From Oryzias latipes (lineage: Eukaryota; Chordata; Actinopteri; Beloniformes; Adrianichthyidae), in the NCBI RefSeq assembly GCF_002234675.1, contig NC_019879.2, positions 13,272,464-13,336,463 on the forward strand: a stretch of DNA of 64,000 nucleotides. The letters run 5' to 3'. The number at the start of each line of letters is the position of its first letter. Within the stretch, counting starts at the first letter, position 1. Below are positions 33,965 through 46,348 of the stretch, one piece after another. The position numbers and the translations under genes were made by a program. Below the pieces are notes generated by a model. The model saw nothing but the letters and a program-made list of their open reading frames with translations. It ran no database searches and had not been told where the DNA came from.

Positions 33965-34890
33965 AAATGTGTTATTTTTTATTCAATTGGTTGCATTGGT
34001 TTTATGAAATTGGTGTCACCTGACACTTTTTTGTCCCTTAAGTTTCAGAAATGAGAAGTTAGCTGCTGCGGCTTTCCTGGAATTCTCTTTTCATGTGAAA
34101 CGAGATTATGCAGCAGTTGAAAAATGCTTTAACTTCATATTCCAGAAAGGTTTAACCTGTCATCTGCTAATCCCTGGGCTCCAGAGTTCATGCACATTCA
34201 TGTTAAAGACATAAGGGCTCTCTCAATTGAGCACGGAATTCATGATCCACCATGGAAAGTGAAAGCGGGGGGAAAGTGTGGCATATTTCACAGAGGCGAC
34301 ATTGGAGGTCTTAGTGAATGCATATAAAGAATTCAAAACTGTATTTTCTACTAAAAGCAACATAGCTGAATCACTAAGGGAAAGAGGGTCAGCTTGGCCA
34401 AAAAAACTGACAGAGTAAATGCATGAGTTCATAACAATTATCACACTTTAATTCTGTAATAATAATAAACAGGCAATTCAGGGCATTTAAAATGTCTATT
34501 CAGTTGCCATTTTATTGTATAGCTGAACAAGCGTGACTTTATCTCCTGGCACCAATTACCCATGCTATAAGTTGACTCAAATATATTGTGTTGTAGATGA
34601 AATGCTTTTGGAACCTGAAAAACACAGTCAAGTGAAGATTAAACAAAATGTTCTAAGCAGGTAACAGTGAAATCAGGTAATCACTGGAGTCATAAAGGGC
34701 TTTTAAGTAACTTTTAAGTCATTGTGCCTGTCTGTAGCTACAAGATGAAGCCTGAGGAAGTCTGACTGGTGGGTCCACCATCATTTCCAGTCATTCCTAC
34801 AGCTACGTAATTGCAGCGTATCACTCATGACCAAATGTACATAGTGGTTTAAAGGTGTATTATTGTATAACTATTTTTACACAATGTGTC
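33965..34890. other. Intergenic DNA, no gene seen
   Basis: AT-rich, only short ORFs, no recognisable repeat family. Confidence 0.5.
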
Positions 34891-34894
34891 TAAA

Positions 34895-37140
34895 TGATGC
34901 GACCGGCATCATCAAGTTACTCAGGAAAACACATTAAGATGCTAATTATGCTAGTGATGCTAATGTGGGTAAAGGTGCTAGCTTAGCAATCAACATCATG
35001 GACTGACTCAGAAACACACATTGATTAAGATGCTAATTATCCTAAATATAATAGCTATGTTGATATAGCTAAAAGTGCTAGCATAGCGATGAACATCATC
35101 AACTCTCTCAGTAAAACATATTGCTCAAAATGGTAATTATGCTAATTTTGATAGCTATGCTAATGTGGCTAAAAGTGCTAGCATAGTAGCGATCAGCATC
35201 ATCAACTGACTCAGGAAAACACATCATTTAACATGCTAATTATGGTAACTATGCTAGTTATGCTAATAGTTAAAAGTGCTAGCATAGCGATCAGCATCAT
35301 CAACTGACTCAGAAAAACACATTACCTAAAATGCTAATTATGCTAACTATGCTAGCTATGCTAATGTGGCTAAAAGTGCTAGCATAGCGATCAGCATCAT
35401 CAACTGACTCAGAAAAACACATTACCTAAAATGCTAATTATGCTAACTATGCTAGTTATGCTAACATAGCTAAAAGTGCTAGCATAACGATCAGCATCAT
35501 CAACTGACTCAGAAAAACACATTCCTCCATTGGTGAGAGCTATATGTCATAAGTTGATAAAAAACCCACTTTTTCCAAAATGGCGGCTTTTCTGTTGATT
35601 TTATCTCCATAGCAACCATTTTATGTTTTGGTCCCCTCGGGAGGACGAACAGATTGACGTCAGTTTCGGACAAATCGGTAAAAGTAAACTTTTTGTTGTC
35701 CTTAGCAACAGGGTTTTATGCTAACCACGCCCACATTCCTTATATGTCCATATCCAGTGTTTTTCAATGTATTCAGTTTCAGGCATGAATGCATGCATTC
35801 AATTTTCATGTATTGTATTGAAATGCATGGGAGTTATAACACTGCGCCACTTTGCTAGCTTGCCACGCGCACGCCGTTCAAAATCTACAACTTCTAATTC
35901 CAACATTTTTTCCACAGTAGCTTGCCATTGATGCCCAAAAAGTTTCGAGACAATCGATGAAAATTCCAACGACAAGTTTACGTTTGAATCGTGATAAAGG
36001 TGTTTTTATAGAAAATTCAAGATGGCCGCCTTTTCCCGAGGTCAAAGGTCGACGAAACTCCAGAGGTATTGTAGACTTATGCTACGGACATGCGAGTCAA
36101 ATTTCGTGAAAATCGCTCAAAAAAAAGTTCATTTTTCCATATTGTGTAAAAACGCGAAAAACTCAAAATGGCCGATTTTGGCACAAAATGGCCGCCAAAC
36201 CGTAGGTCGTGTCGCCATCACGTAATGATTTCAAAACTTTGTTTGGATATACCCGACAAAGTTATCTGGGTTTCGTTAGCCGATTCTTAAAAAAAAATCC
36301 GAAATATTTTTTTTTTGCCGAGTCAGCACTTTTTTTTGCGATCGTTTTTTGTTTACCACGGCCACATTCCTTTATCGATTTTGTCGTATGTGACATCGTT
36401 TTGTTCAGTGTGGGCCAGGGTATCGCATATTTCAGTTTCAGGCTATTCCGATAAAATATGTGCGAGCTAGCTAAAATGGCGACGGTTGCGAATTCGCCAC
36501 GCGCACGCGTTTCAAATTCTACAACTTCTAATTCCAACATTTTGTCCACAGTAGCTTGCCATTGATGCCCGAGAAGTTTCAAAAAGATCGATAAAAATCC
36601 CTAGGACGAGTTTTCGTTTGTATCCGTTACTAAAGGTGCTTTTTTTTGAAAATTCAAGATGGCCGCCCTTCCCAAGGTCAAAGGTCAACGAAACTTCTTT
36701 GGTAGTTGTAGAATCATGTTGTGGCATGTGTGTGCAATTTCGTGAAAATCGCTTAAACAAAAGTTTCGTTTTCCCATATTGTCAAAAAACACGAAAATCG
36801 CCATTTCTCTGAGTTCGCCACAAAATGGCCGCCAAGCCGAAGGTCATGTGGCCATCCCATAATGATTTCATAACTTCTTTGGGATATCTCCAACACATGT
36901 GTTTTGGTTTCGTAACTTTATTTCGAAATATTTTTTTTTGGCCCCATAAGCGATTTTCGGCCCATTCATTTTTTTTACGGGGACGCTCGCCGTGATGTCA
37001 TCATCGTGGGGGGGTGACGTTCTCTTTGCCGAAAATTCATTTTCAATTTATCCCAGCTGTGTGGCAATTTTGGTGAGTTTTCGGGTATGTGGCGGGGGTC
37101 AAATTTGCGATCAACGGATCCGTAAGAAAGAAGAAACGTA
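34895..37140. repeat. 2.2-kb interspersed repeat, copy 2
   Basis: Homologous along its length to 9862-12010, same orientation. It begins with about six degenerate units of the 100-bp satellite (34905-35520; aactgactcag(a/g)aaaaca markers at about 35199, 35299, 35400, 35500) and continues with the ttcctccattggtgagagc block and the two caagatggccgcc halves. The head agccgcaagcggc is absent at this copy. It ends at about 37140 in aataataatga before a different repeat. Confidence 0.85.
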
Positions 37141-37164
37141 AAAATAATAATGAAACAAAGCAGA

Positions 37165-37925
37165 AACAATATAGAAGTTTTTGCAGTCAGGTGGCCTATG
37201 TATTTCAATGCGGCCTGTCTTTTACTATAGGCTGGGCATGTCTTTTTGGCTTTAAACCCATCTTTTGAGGGCTTTTTGGGGCTTTTTTGGGTTTTTGTCG
37301 TCATTTTTGCGACTACAATTTTGTCGTTTTTGCGTTGGTGTTGTGCGTGTGTGTGTGTATTTTTGTTGCGTTACACAATTGTCGTGTTGTTTTGTGCTTT
37401 GGGCGACTTTTGACCCCATTTTTTGGCGTTTTGACGCGTTTTTTTGACGTTTTGGACTTTTTGAGTGTTCGACCCTCGTAGCAGTTACAATATGGTCCTT
37501 GCACTCTGTGAGTGCTGCGGGCCATAATAATAATAAAAAAACTTTCGAAAAACAATATAGAAGTTTTTGCAGTCAGGTGGCCTATGTATTTCAATCCAGC
37601 CTGTCTTTTACTATAGGCTGGGCATGTCTTTTTAGCTTTAAACCCGTCTTTTGAGGGCTTTTTTGGGTTTTTGTCGTCATTTTTGCGACTACAATTTTGT
37701 CGTTTTTGCGTTGGCGTTGTGCGTGTGTGTGTGTATTTTTGTTGCGTTACACAATTGTCGTGTCGTTTTGTGCTTTGGGCGACTTTTGACCCCATTTTTT
37801 GGCGTTTTGACGCGTTTTTTTGACGTTTTGGACCTTTTTGAGTGTTCGACCCTCGTACCAGTTACAATATGGTCCTTGCACTCTGTGAGTGCTGCGGGCC
37901 ATAATAATAATAATAATAATAATAA
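37165..37925. repeat. 386-bp head-to-tail duplication
   Basis: aacaatatagaagtttttgc starts at 37165 and 37551; both units run to gagtgctgcgggccataataata and are nearly identical (small indels in the ttttttgggg region). Each holds a T/G-rich centre with gcgtgtgtgtgtg. The unit end ctgcgggccat is the inverted form of atggcccgcag found in the head of the 9768/12017 repeat, suggesting they belong to one larger family. Confidence 0.9.
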
Positions 37926-37929
37926 CCAA

Positions 37930-38489
37930 AAGAAGTCCAAACGTGAACAATAGATTTAACCTAAAAAAACAGTCTGGCCTCTTATCAAAATCTGTTTCCA
38001 CAAATGTTTTGAACACATCCAGACTGTATTACTAGTTGGTACCACAGTGATCCATCTGGGTTAACTCTTTTGATAGCTAAGATCCACTTTTTCCTTAAGT
38101 CTGAATCCTTTGGAAACCTGCAAGAAAAGTTCAGTCACTGAGTCAGAAATGTATAAATCTGTATTACTATAATGGCCTAGTATGCTGTATACAGGTTTAG
38201 CAAAATAAAATGTACATTTATATTGACAGCAAAATAAATGTACATTCATTGATATTGTAATGAAGTTAAAGTTGCGCAACAGAACAGTCACGTGACGCGT
38301 CGTTCTCCACAGAATCCACCGTAGGGCAAATGAACATTTAATCATTAATAATGCTCATTATGTATTTGTAGCAACTTAGTAATTTTGATAGTAGGCTAAT
38401 ATAGCTAATATAGATACATATTGGATGTGTTGCTTTCATCATAAGGCTTAAATAGGGCTTTTAATATTTTGCGGCTCCAGACATGTTTG
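37930..38489. other. AT-rich intergenic DNA
   Basis: No gene recognised; a short local duplication of aaaataaa(a)tgtaca(t/c)tt(c/t)at around 38204 and 38229. Confidence 0.5.
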
Positions 38490-38494
38490 TTTTT

Positions 38495-38547
38495 TGTTTT
38501 TTTCGTCCAATTTGGCTCTTTCAACATTTGGGGTTGCCGACCGCTGG
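38495..38547. mobile_element. Terminal fragment of a hAT element
   Basis: The minus strand reads cagcggtcggcaacccc followed by aaatgttgaaagagcc, the very characteristic end of a widespread vertebrate hAT family. It abuts the L1 sequence at 38548. The other end was not found nearby. Confidence 0.6.
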
Positions 38548-39790
38548 CCTAGACCAACAGAGGAACAAATCACAGCCCTGGAGTCCCCTCTTACTGAAGA
38601 AGAGCTACATAAAGCATTAACCAACATGCCTAGTAAAAAAGCCCCAGGACCAGACGGCTTCCCAGCAGAATTTTATAAAGAGTTTTGGCAAATTTTGGCT
38701 CCCATTTTTCTCACAATGACAATAGAAATTAAGGATAACAACCATCTACCTCCAAATATGAACTCTGCTAATATTATTTTACTTCTGAGACCTGGGAAAG
38801 ATCCCACATCACCATCCAGCTATCGACCATATCGCTGATTAATGCAGATTTTAAATAATCTGCAAAGCTTTGGCAGGAAGGCTGGAGAAGGTAGTTCCTT
38901 CTCTAATACATCCTGACCAAACAGGTTTTATAAAGGGTAGACATTCATCTACCAACATGCGCAGATTAATCAACCTCATAGATTATACAACTATCAACAA
39001 CCGAGAAGCAACCATTTTGTCACTGAATGCAGAAAAGGCATTTGATCGGGTCAACTGGAAATTTTTAATTGCCACCCTGAACAAACTTGGCTTTAGAAAA
39101 TCGTTTATTAACTGGATTAAAATATTATATGCCTCTCCTAATGCTCGTGTCAGAACCAATGATCAAACATCTCCAAGCTTTAATTTACAAAGAGGAACCA
39201 GACAAGGCTGTCCACTATCTGCTTCTTTATTTGCACTATTTATTGAACCTCTAGCTGCTGCAATTAGGCAAAGTCGAGACATTGAAGGCATTCAAACCAA
39301 AAATCTAGAACGCAAAATAAGTCTTTATGCAGATGATGTTTTACCATTTACTCCAAATTCAAAATCTTCCATCTGCCAAATCATCTCCCTAATTAATAGA
39401 TTTTCCTCAGTTTCAGAATACTCCGTAAACTGGTCTAAAAGCACAATTCTACCAATTAATTGCAATTATCTAAATTCGTTATCTCTTAAACTACAAACAG
39501 GCAACATAAAGTACTTAGGTGTAACTATTTCCTCTAGGCTTTCTGATGTATTCAAGCTAAATCACACCCAACTCCTTAAAACAACCGAGGCTGATCTCAC
39601 TAGATGGAAAACTCTACCCATATCTCTAATAGGGATAGTTGCAACCATTAAAATGACGATCCTCCCCAAAATTAACCACTTGTTTTCAATGATTCCTTCC
39701 AAACCTCCAACTACTTGGTTCAAATCATTAGACTCATTCATTTCCCAATTCTTTTGGGAATGTAAACCACCAAGGTCGGCCGGAGGGGGT
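38548..39790 (+). pseudogene. L1-type ORF2 reverse transcriptase fragment
   Basis: Frames 38548-38838 and 38870-39790 cover RT from the KKAPGPDGFPAEFY block to the thumb. QTGFIKGRHSSTNMRRL, GTRQGCPLSASLFALF (motif B) and LYADDVLPF (motif C with both Asp) are intact, but motif A reads LSLNAEKAFDRVNW with Asn where the catalytic Asp normally stands. A shift at about 38830 breaks YRPISL. The endonuclease, C-terminal zinc knuckle and 3' end are absent. It is a dead fragment. Confidence 0.9.
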
Positions 39791-39884
39791 TACTGCATGG
39801 CAGCGGGGGGTGGGGTGTAACCAGAAGATTGTGAGTATGTGTGTGAGAGTGCATGGGTGGGACGGACCTTTGACATTTGAAGTC

Positions 39885-40170
39885 TAGGACCACGCCATAC
39901 CATCGAGTTGGTAATGGTCAATGCGAGCGCTTCAACCGCACCCTGCATGACCTGTGGCGCACCTTGCCTGTTTCCCGGAAGCGGGACGGGCATGCATGTA
40001 CTGTTACAACACGACCTCCCATCAGTCTACTGGTGAATCGCCCTTTCTCTTGATGTGTGGGCAAGAGACGAGGCTCCCAGTGGACTTTTTGTTAGGTCGT
40101 GTAAAGGAGCCTGTGGGTGGGATGTTTCATGAGTGGGTCCAGGAGCACCAGACCCACTTAACCCTTATAC
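39885..40170 (+). pseudogene. Ty3/gypsy integrase fragment
   Basis: Starting at about 39893, [16 protein letters not shown] is the block with the catalytic Glu of gypsy integrase. A shift follows and frame 39954-40170 continues with [21 protein letters not shown] and RLPVDFLLGR. Sequence 40190-40960 that follows is unrelated and partly a LINE-like 3' end (tggatatttggctggat at 40600). The chromodomain and LTR of what may be the same element follow at 40965. Confidence 0.85.
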
Positions 40171-40964
40171 TTTTTTGTTTGGCTTCCCTGATTTTTAATC
40201 GCACAGCAGTTACAGCTTGCTTCAGCCAGTAGGCTGCCAGCTCTAGGCCTCGGTGCTCCAGCTCCTGACAGTGGGCTTCAGGCCGGACTCCAAGCCCGGA
40301 CATTCATCTTCTTGGCCTCTGCTGCAGCCAACAGAGCGGTGTCAACCCCTCTTTTCACCATGGTCATTAGACTTGGACCCGCTGAGAGGTGTCATGCCCT
40401 TCCCAAGGACCAGTGCTGTGCTGTGCTGGTTTTATCCTGTTTTCACCTGTTCATTCAATCAATCAATTAAAGTTTATTTATAAAATGTGTAAGGTAAGAG
40501 TAAAACGACTTAAGAAAATTTCCAGAGAGGCCCACTAGACTTCTAAGTCCGTCTAATAGAATCTGGTGATCCCCCGTGACCCGGTCCCAGGTAAGCGGAG
40601 GAAGATGGATATTTGGCTGGATCTATGGAAGTTTTGTTTTTCTTTTCAAACTCCTCCCCCATTTTTCCCTAATCAGCGTGTTGAGTCCCTTGTTTTTAAT
40701 ACGTCTTAGTGTTAATAAAATTGTGTTTAAACTTGTACCATGTCTTCGCCTTATTTTGAAAAGTAATCTGCGCACCTGGGTTGAAGCGCCTTTGGTTTCC
40801 CCGGACCCTGTCCCGGTTGGTGCATCCCTCTTGTCTGCTACGCCTCTTGCCACGTAAGAAAGCTGGTAGTGACTTAATGTTTACCTTTAAAAATATTACT
40901 TTTTGTGTCTCACCTACCTTCCGTATCTCTGTGCTGAAGTCCGCTGGTGGACCTCCTGGAGGAT

Positions 40965-41262
40965 TTTGGGCCTGAACCCGCTGACATTGACCTGCCCCCA
41001 TTGATGGTGGAAGGTAAGGCGGCCTATCTAGTCAGGGAGATCCTAGATTCCCGGGGCCGAGGGATCGGCTTCAATATTTGGTGTATTGGGAGGGGTACGG
41101 CCCAGGGGAACCCTCCTGGTTTGCTGCTCACGACATCCTTGATCCCTCCCTGATGAACAATTTCCACCAATGCCACCCCAACAGATCAGCACCCCGAGTT
41201 CATGGCTGACTCCGGCGTCGGATGTCCCTTCGCTTCTGGAGCCACTCGCAGGAGTGGGGCTC
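40965..41262 (+). pseudogene. Ty3/gypsy integrase chromodomain end
   Basis: [20 protein letters not shown] matches the chromodomain that ends Pol in chromovirus-type gypsy elements; the frame then shifts and resumes with motifs like ILDPSL and HP at 41130-41200. A purine tract aggagtggggc (41250-41260) lies directly before the LTR and is the likely polypurine tract for plus-strand priming. Confidence 0.8.
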
Positions 41263-41716
41263 TGTCAGAAGTCTGAGCTCTGTCTCCCCCTTTGGTCACT
41301 GGTTGGAACCATCTCCAGAGTTATAAACACACTACAGCTCCCAGCAACCCCAGCACACACTTCCTGGATACTGCACACCTGACTCTCATTCATTCAATCA
41401 ACAGCAGCATACTTAAGCACTGCACTGAGTGATGCTCAGTGCAAAGTATTGTTTGTTCTCTTTGTGGTTCTCTGCCTTTATTAACGAGCATTGTATTTGA
41501 ATCTAATCTTCTGTTTCCTGAAGCTTTTTAACTCTGTTTGCCTGCCATTTGCCCCAACCCTCGCCTGGATCCTGACTACCCCATCTCTCCTCTGATGCTT
41601 TCATGCCTCTTATTGACCTCTGCCTGCCTGATCCTGATTTTGCTTTGTTGTGGAGTTTAAGCTGAACTAATAAACCTGCTGCAGTTGGAACCAGCCGTCT
41701 GCCTGTTCTTGTGACA
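41263..41716 (+). mobile_element. Ty3/gypsy 3' LTR
   Basis: 454 bp beginning TGTCAGAAGTC and ending CTTGTGACA, placed right after the polypurine tract. A related diverged piece lies at 44840-45102 (shared ccagcaacccca, cttcctggat, aagtattgtttgt, cgcctggatcctgactac). aataaacctgctgc at 41666 may hold the poly(A) signal. The 5' LTR is not in the window. Confidence 0.85.
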
Positions 41717-42635
41717 CCATTATACATAAACGGCATTATTCCCACTGCTGAACATAGTAGCTGGTGGCACCAAACACCAATTGACACGGAAAGGGCCTTT
41801 TTGGTCATAGAATGCATAGTATGGCAAGGCTTTACATGAGAATATTGTTTCTTTAAACTGTTAAACTGCAGATCAATACTCTTTTTACCTGTAAGTGCAT
41901 GCTGTTCAGTTGGTGTAGTATTGGCAGGAGACTTTAAATCTAAATTTCTGCTCAGGAACAACAAATTGTCAACCAATAGAAGAAATGCTAAGAAGATTTT
42001 GCTTTTTTTTTTGGGGCTACCTACATTTGTGATCAAACATTCTAAGTTATGGTGTTTTACAAACTCAGGTATAGATTGTCTCTCACAGATGATCATATGT
42101 CAGCTGTGCTTTTCCCATTTTGTAATGTCTTTAGATAGCTAAAACTCTCTTTCCTGCAGCATATAAAACCTAGAAAGTTTGTGGGGGTGAATTCAACACC
42201 ATCTGAGAACTACTTGTAACAAATGTTTAATAAGTTTAATAAATGAAATTTATTTGTAAGGAACCTGCACATGAATATTGCCTAATTAAAACATCTACCA
42301 TTTCTAGAAGCTTTTCAAAACAATGCTCTGTGCTGCTTTTTATAAAGACATACAATCATGAAGAAAATAATTCTGCTCTTTGACCTAGCCATACACAATA
42401 TTTTCTTTGTCTACACAAAAAAGTAGTTGCCTGGCCCTGCTCTAAAATTTATACAGACAGACAAAAAAAAATGAACTGTCAGATTCACAGGTCTAAGATA
42501 AGATGATTTATGTCTTTATCCTTTAAGGGCTTCTCTATGCTTTAGTTAAACAATTGTTAAATAAATGCAGCTCATTCACAATAATGGAAGTTGTTCCATA
42601 AAATCAAAAGTCACCTCAGTAACTCTACAGTCTCT
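41717..42635. other. Intergenic DNA downstream of TAAR gene A
   Basis: No gene recognised. A 197-codon minus frame (41503-42096) overlaps the LTR and matches nothing I know. AT-rich toward 42635; it includes the 3' flank of the TAAR gene. Confidence 0.5.
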
Positions 42636-43750
42636 CTACAGCATGTTTGTCTCACAGGAGTCAGGCTTCAGTATCTGCAGAGTGATGATAAGTTTAACAG
42701 CTTTTCTAAACCAGGGGTAAAATAGAGTGTAGATCACTGGGTTCAGGCAGGAGTTAAAATAAAACAAACCAGTCAACAGGTATTGATTATATGTGTCAAT
42801 CAAATTGATGTCTATGAAAGTATAACAATACAACGGGCAGAAACATAACAAAAATGTAAAGACAAGAACACCAAGAGTCCTGGCTGCTTTCAGCTCTGAT
42901 CTCTTTGCTTTTACTTTACTTGGATGTTGAACGGAGACAAATGTAACATGAGAACGCATGGAGCGAGCCTGAATCACAGCCACCACAAAGACTCTCATGT
43001 ACAGAACTACTATGGCTGTCACTGGAATAATAAATGTCAAAATCAGATCAGCCACTCCTGTAACGTAGCTGAAAATGATTGAACACTGTCCAAGACATGA
43101 AACATCTTTATCAGGTTTAATGAGGTGAATGATCTGATCCCGGATATAAAATATGCTGTAAAGACCATACCAGAGCCAACACAGAAAAACACACAGTTTG
43201 ACTCTCACTGCAGTGATTCTGGTGGGGTAATGCAGAGGGTGACAAATGGCCACATAGCGGTCAGCAGATATTAGAATAATGTTACCAATTGAAGTATATG
43301 GAATAGAGCAGGCAAAATAATAATAAACAGCACACATGATTTCACCAAGATACCAACAAGTTGTGTTCCTGTAAATTTCTAATGGCAACAATAGAAGCCC
43401 GACGAGAAAATCTGAGACAGCCAGAGAGAGGAGGATGATGTTAGTGGGAGAGTGGAGCTGCCTGGAAGGAAAAACAGATTGACATTATTTAAATATAAAA
43501 CCCATCATAGTATCCACTGAAAAAAAGCAAAGGAGACATTTATAAACTGTTGGTGTTCAGAAAAAAAAAAAATCAACCTAAAGTGGGAGACTGAAATGAT
43601 GACGAGCAGGTTCAGAACTACAGTGATCACAGAGATGATAGACAAGACAGTGTTAAGAAACATGGCTTTGGTCCATTGAATTGTTAACTTCCTGCAGGAA
43701 CTGTTAAGTAGCTGTGGAAAGCAGAACTCTCCTGTGTCCTGGATCTCCAT
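42636..43750 (-). CDS. Trace amine-associated receptor, copy A (two exons)
   Basis: Exon 1 runs 43750-43578, intron 43577-43462 (116 bp, GT-AG), exon 2 43461-42636; 332 codons plus stop. The protein is a class A seven-helix receptor of olfactory neurons, coupled to G-olf in family members. Exon 1 holds an N-terminal N-glycosylation site (NSS) and TM1. Exon 2 starts in the loop after TM1 (QLHSPTN) and has DRYVAICHPLHY after TM3 and the TAAR fingerprint NSCLNPVIYTLFYPWF in TM7. Counting from Cys3.25, position 3.32 is Ala rather than the amine-binding Asp; counting from Pro5.50, position 5.42 is Asp. TM6 reads CFCP in place of CWLP. This combination fits the teleost TAAR clade with non-classical amine recognition. 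Paralogue of the gene at 51946-53055; open and intact. Which TAAR number it is cannot be told. Confidence 0.93.
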
Positions 43751-43804
43751 GATCAGTGAGATACTGCTTCAGCAGCTCTCTGCTCAACTTCCTGCTCTAA
43801 TGCC

Positions 43805-43812
43805 CTTTTATA
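43805..43812 (-). promoter_or_regulatory. TATA box of TAAR copy A
   Basis: TATAAAAG on the minus strand, 55 bp upstream of the ATG at 43750. The paralogue has a TATAAATAG at a matching distance. Confidence 0.6.
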
Positions 43813-43819
43813 ATATTTT

Positions 43820-44835
43820 ACTCACCCTCCCCTCTCCTCCTGTAGTTTCTTAAAAATTTCCTTGACCTATTTCTCTTTTTTCATAAGACCCTAAATTTTC
43901 TCCTTCAGCTTTTCTAGTCTCCTATTTTAGCTACATCAATTTTAAATTGTTATAGGGTTTATAAATTCCACTCAATATAAAAGTCTTTGTTCATATTAGT
44001 TTTGTTTCTCGTCTGGGAATGCTGTATACCTGGTTTGTGCTTGTACGTTACAGTCTTATAACCACGGCATGTATAAAACCAAAGGTTTAATTTATTTTAA
44101 ACAGATAAAGGGTCACCTGTGGTCACTCTGATGCTACTTTCACACTGGGCTCGGCAATGCGCTTTCAAGCGACCACATCCCATGAAAAGTCTATGTAAAC
44201 GTGCATTTTGGGTGTTAACTCCCAATACCCTCATCTATCAATATTGTCCCAGGATATAATCTGCGCAGACGGGATAAAGGTTAAGGGAAAGGGAGCAGTG
44301 TTTCCTTATCTGTGTATGACTGCTTTTAAAGCCAACAAATGACTATTCCTGAGAATAACCTGGAATGTGTTGGGGTAAAAATTAACTATCCCCCCAGATG
44401 TCTTTCACTATCTTCGCAATCTATCACCTTCCTGCAGCTTCAAATGTATTCGTTTACTGTTTAAATAGCAAAGTGATAAAAAGGAAATTATACTAAAGGT
44501 TGACCAAACCGGCAAGATAATAATGAAAAATAAAAAAACTACGCTCAAAGATATTGTCAATACAATTGAAATGACTCAGATGATCTGTAAGCCAACAAAA
44601 AGAACAAAATCTTCTCAAACACTAAAGCTGATAGGATGAAAAAGAATTATAACCTTCACACAGTGCACCCTATATTTTACAAAAATGCATGCTACAGGAG
44701 ACAAAAGTCAATGAAGGAAGGATCAGGGTTTCCTTTTATTTCTCAAAAAGACATGTTCCTCATTGAAAATGATATAAAGAAGTCAGACGGCTGTGACCAC
44801 TCAGGTCACCGGCAGAAACTGTCTACAGAGTACAT
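43820..44835. other. Intergenic DNA upstream of TAAR gene A
   Basis: No gene recognised. It would hold upstream regulatory sequence of the receptor gene, but no binding site can be named. Confidence 0.5.
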
Positions 44836-44839
44836 AATG

Positions 44840-45102
44840 CACTACATCTTCCAGCAACCCCAGCGCACAGTTCCTGGATGGCTTACACCTGACTCTTGTT
44901 TACAATCACTCACAGTGCACTTAAGGACTGCACTGAGCCTCACTCAGTGTGAAGTATTGTTTGTGCCACTTATATCTGAATCTGATCTTCTGATTTCCTG
45001 ACTCCATTCGTTTGCTGCCTGCTCTGAATCTCGCCTGGATCCTGACTACTCCTGTTTCGTCTCTGATGATCCCATGCTTCTTAATAACCTCTGCCTGCAT
45101 TA
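44840..45102 (+). mobile_element. Diverged gypsy LTR fragment
   Basis: Similar to 41330-41640 in the same order (ccagcaacccca, ttcctggat, cactgagc, gtattgtttgt, cgcctggatcctgactac, aacctctgcctgc). Both ends are missing. Confidence 0.7.
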
Positions 45103-45477
45103 CTTGTAGAGATTTAATGTCTCCCTTAAAAAATGTTTTATTGAAATAAACAAAACTAAGGGTTAAAAAAAACGGTGCAAAACGAAATCTACCCTGGTTT
45201 AGCAACGATCTCTGGGAGATGGTGAAATAAAGAAAACTTTCAGTTTTATTTGTGACGGGATTTCATAATGGTTTTCCCTGGAGTGAACGTGCATACCTCC
45301 ATCTTGTGTCCTGATAGTAACATATTCAGAACGATGACCACATTTTTGGTAATTTTTTAATGAATATTTTACAAATTCATTACAAGATCTGAGTTGAACC
45401 TTTCCAAAAGTCTAGCTTCCACAGACCCTGGCCTGTGATTATTCAGCTTTAAAAGTAGTCCCCATAATGCATTAATT

Positions 45478-45822
45478 CATTTATCTTCTAAGCCGTTTTA
45501 TCCCTTTTGGGGTCACTGGGCTGCTGGAGCCTATCCCGGCCACTTGTGGGCAAAGCCAGGGGACATCCTGGACAGGTTGCCAGTCTGCTGAAGGGTCACA
45601 ATCACACACCCATGCACACTCACATCTGGAGACAATTTGGAGTAACCAATCATCCTAAGAAGCAGTTTTTTGGACAGTGGGAGAAAGCCAGAGTCCCCGG
45701 AGAAAACCCACGCATGTGCACATGGAGAACATGCAAACCACACAGAACGGTTCCTCATTGGTGTTCGGTTTTAGGTGCCCCAGCCGAGACTTGAACCGGG
45801 GGCCTTCTTATTGTGAGGCAAG
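45478..45822 (-). mobile_element. tRNA-derived SINE, second copy
   Basis: Same family and orientation as 33345-33722: shared ggctgctggagcctatcccgg, ggaga(a)catgcaaac, and a tRNA-like head at the right end (gacttgaaccgggggccttct on plus). The A-box end of the head is cut at about 45822. The 5' copy tail is (attc)-like. Confidence 0.78.
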
Positions 45823-45829
45823 AGCCCCC

Positions 45830-46348
45830 CTATAATGCATCGTGGTAAAATGACTACCACCCTGACAAATAATAAAGCCAAAGACATACATGGTCTTGAT
45901 ACAGCAAAACAACACAAGGACTCTATGATAATTGGCTTTAGTTACAATTATCAATAAATCAAATAAATCTATTGAACAAGCCCCGGGACAACATTCTTCA
46001 AGACTGTTACTGGAGAAGTTGGATTTTTTTATTGTCTCCAACAAGATATAAACGCTATCTGCCATATTTCACTCACCAAGTCAGTCAATTTTCCGTTAAT
46101 GAATGATGATATTAACTTCACTATTCTCGCTTAAGAGGAGAGGTCTGCCTAGCTATTTGTGTGCACGGGGGGGCAGGCGCGCACACACGAACGCTTTGAA
46201 TGGTGTCTCGCCTTTGACAGCTTGCTTCCGGTCCTTTCTCTGTGGAGCTCATTGAGCTGCAGTGTGCTGACTTTATCAACAACTGCATGAAACCAGTTTA
46301 AATGAATCCAAGCATTTATGAGATTATGCTGACTTTATTTGGTTCAAT
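45830..46348. other. Intergenic DNA, no gene seen
   Basis: Only short ORFs; no repeat family recognised. Confidence 0.5.

Noticed and set aside
37950..38490. Left end of the hAT whose right end is at 38547
   Set aside because: No gcctagac duplication or inverted end could be found in this stretch.
41503..42096. 197-codon minus ORF
   Set aside because: Overlaps the gypsy LTR and has no known motif.
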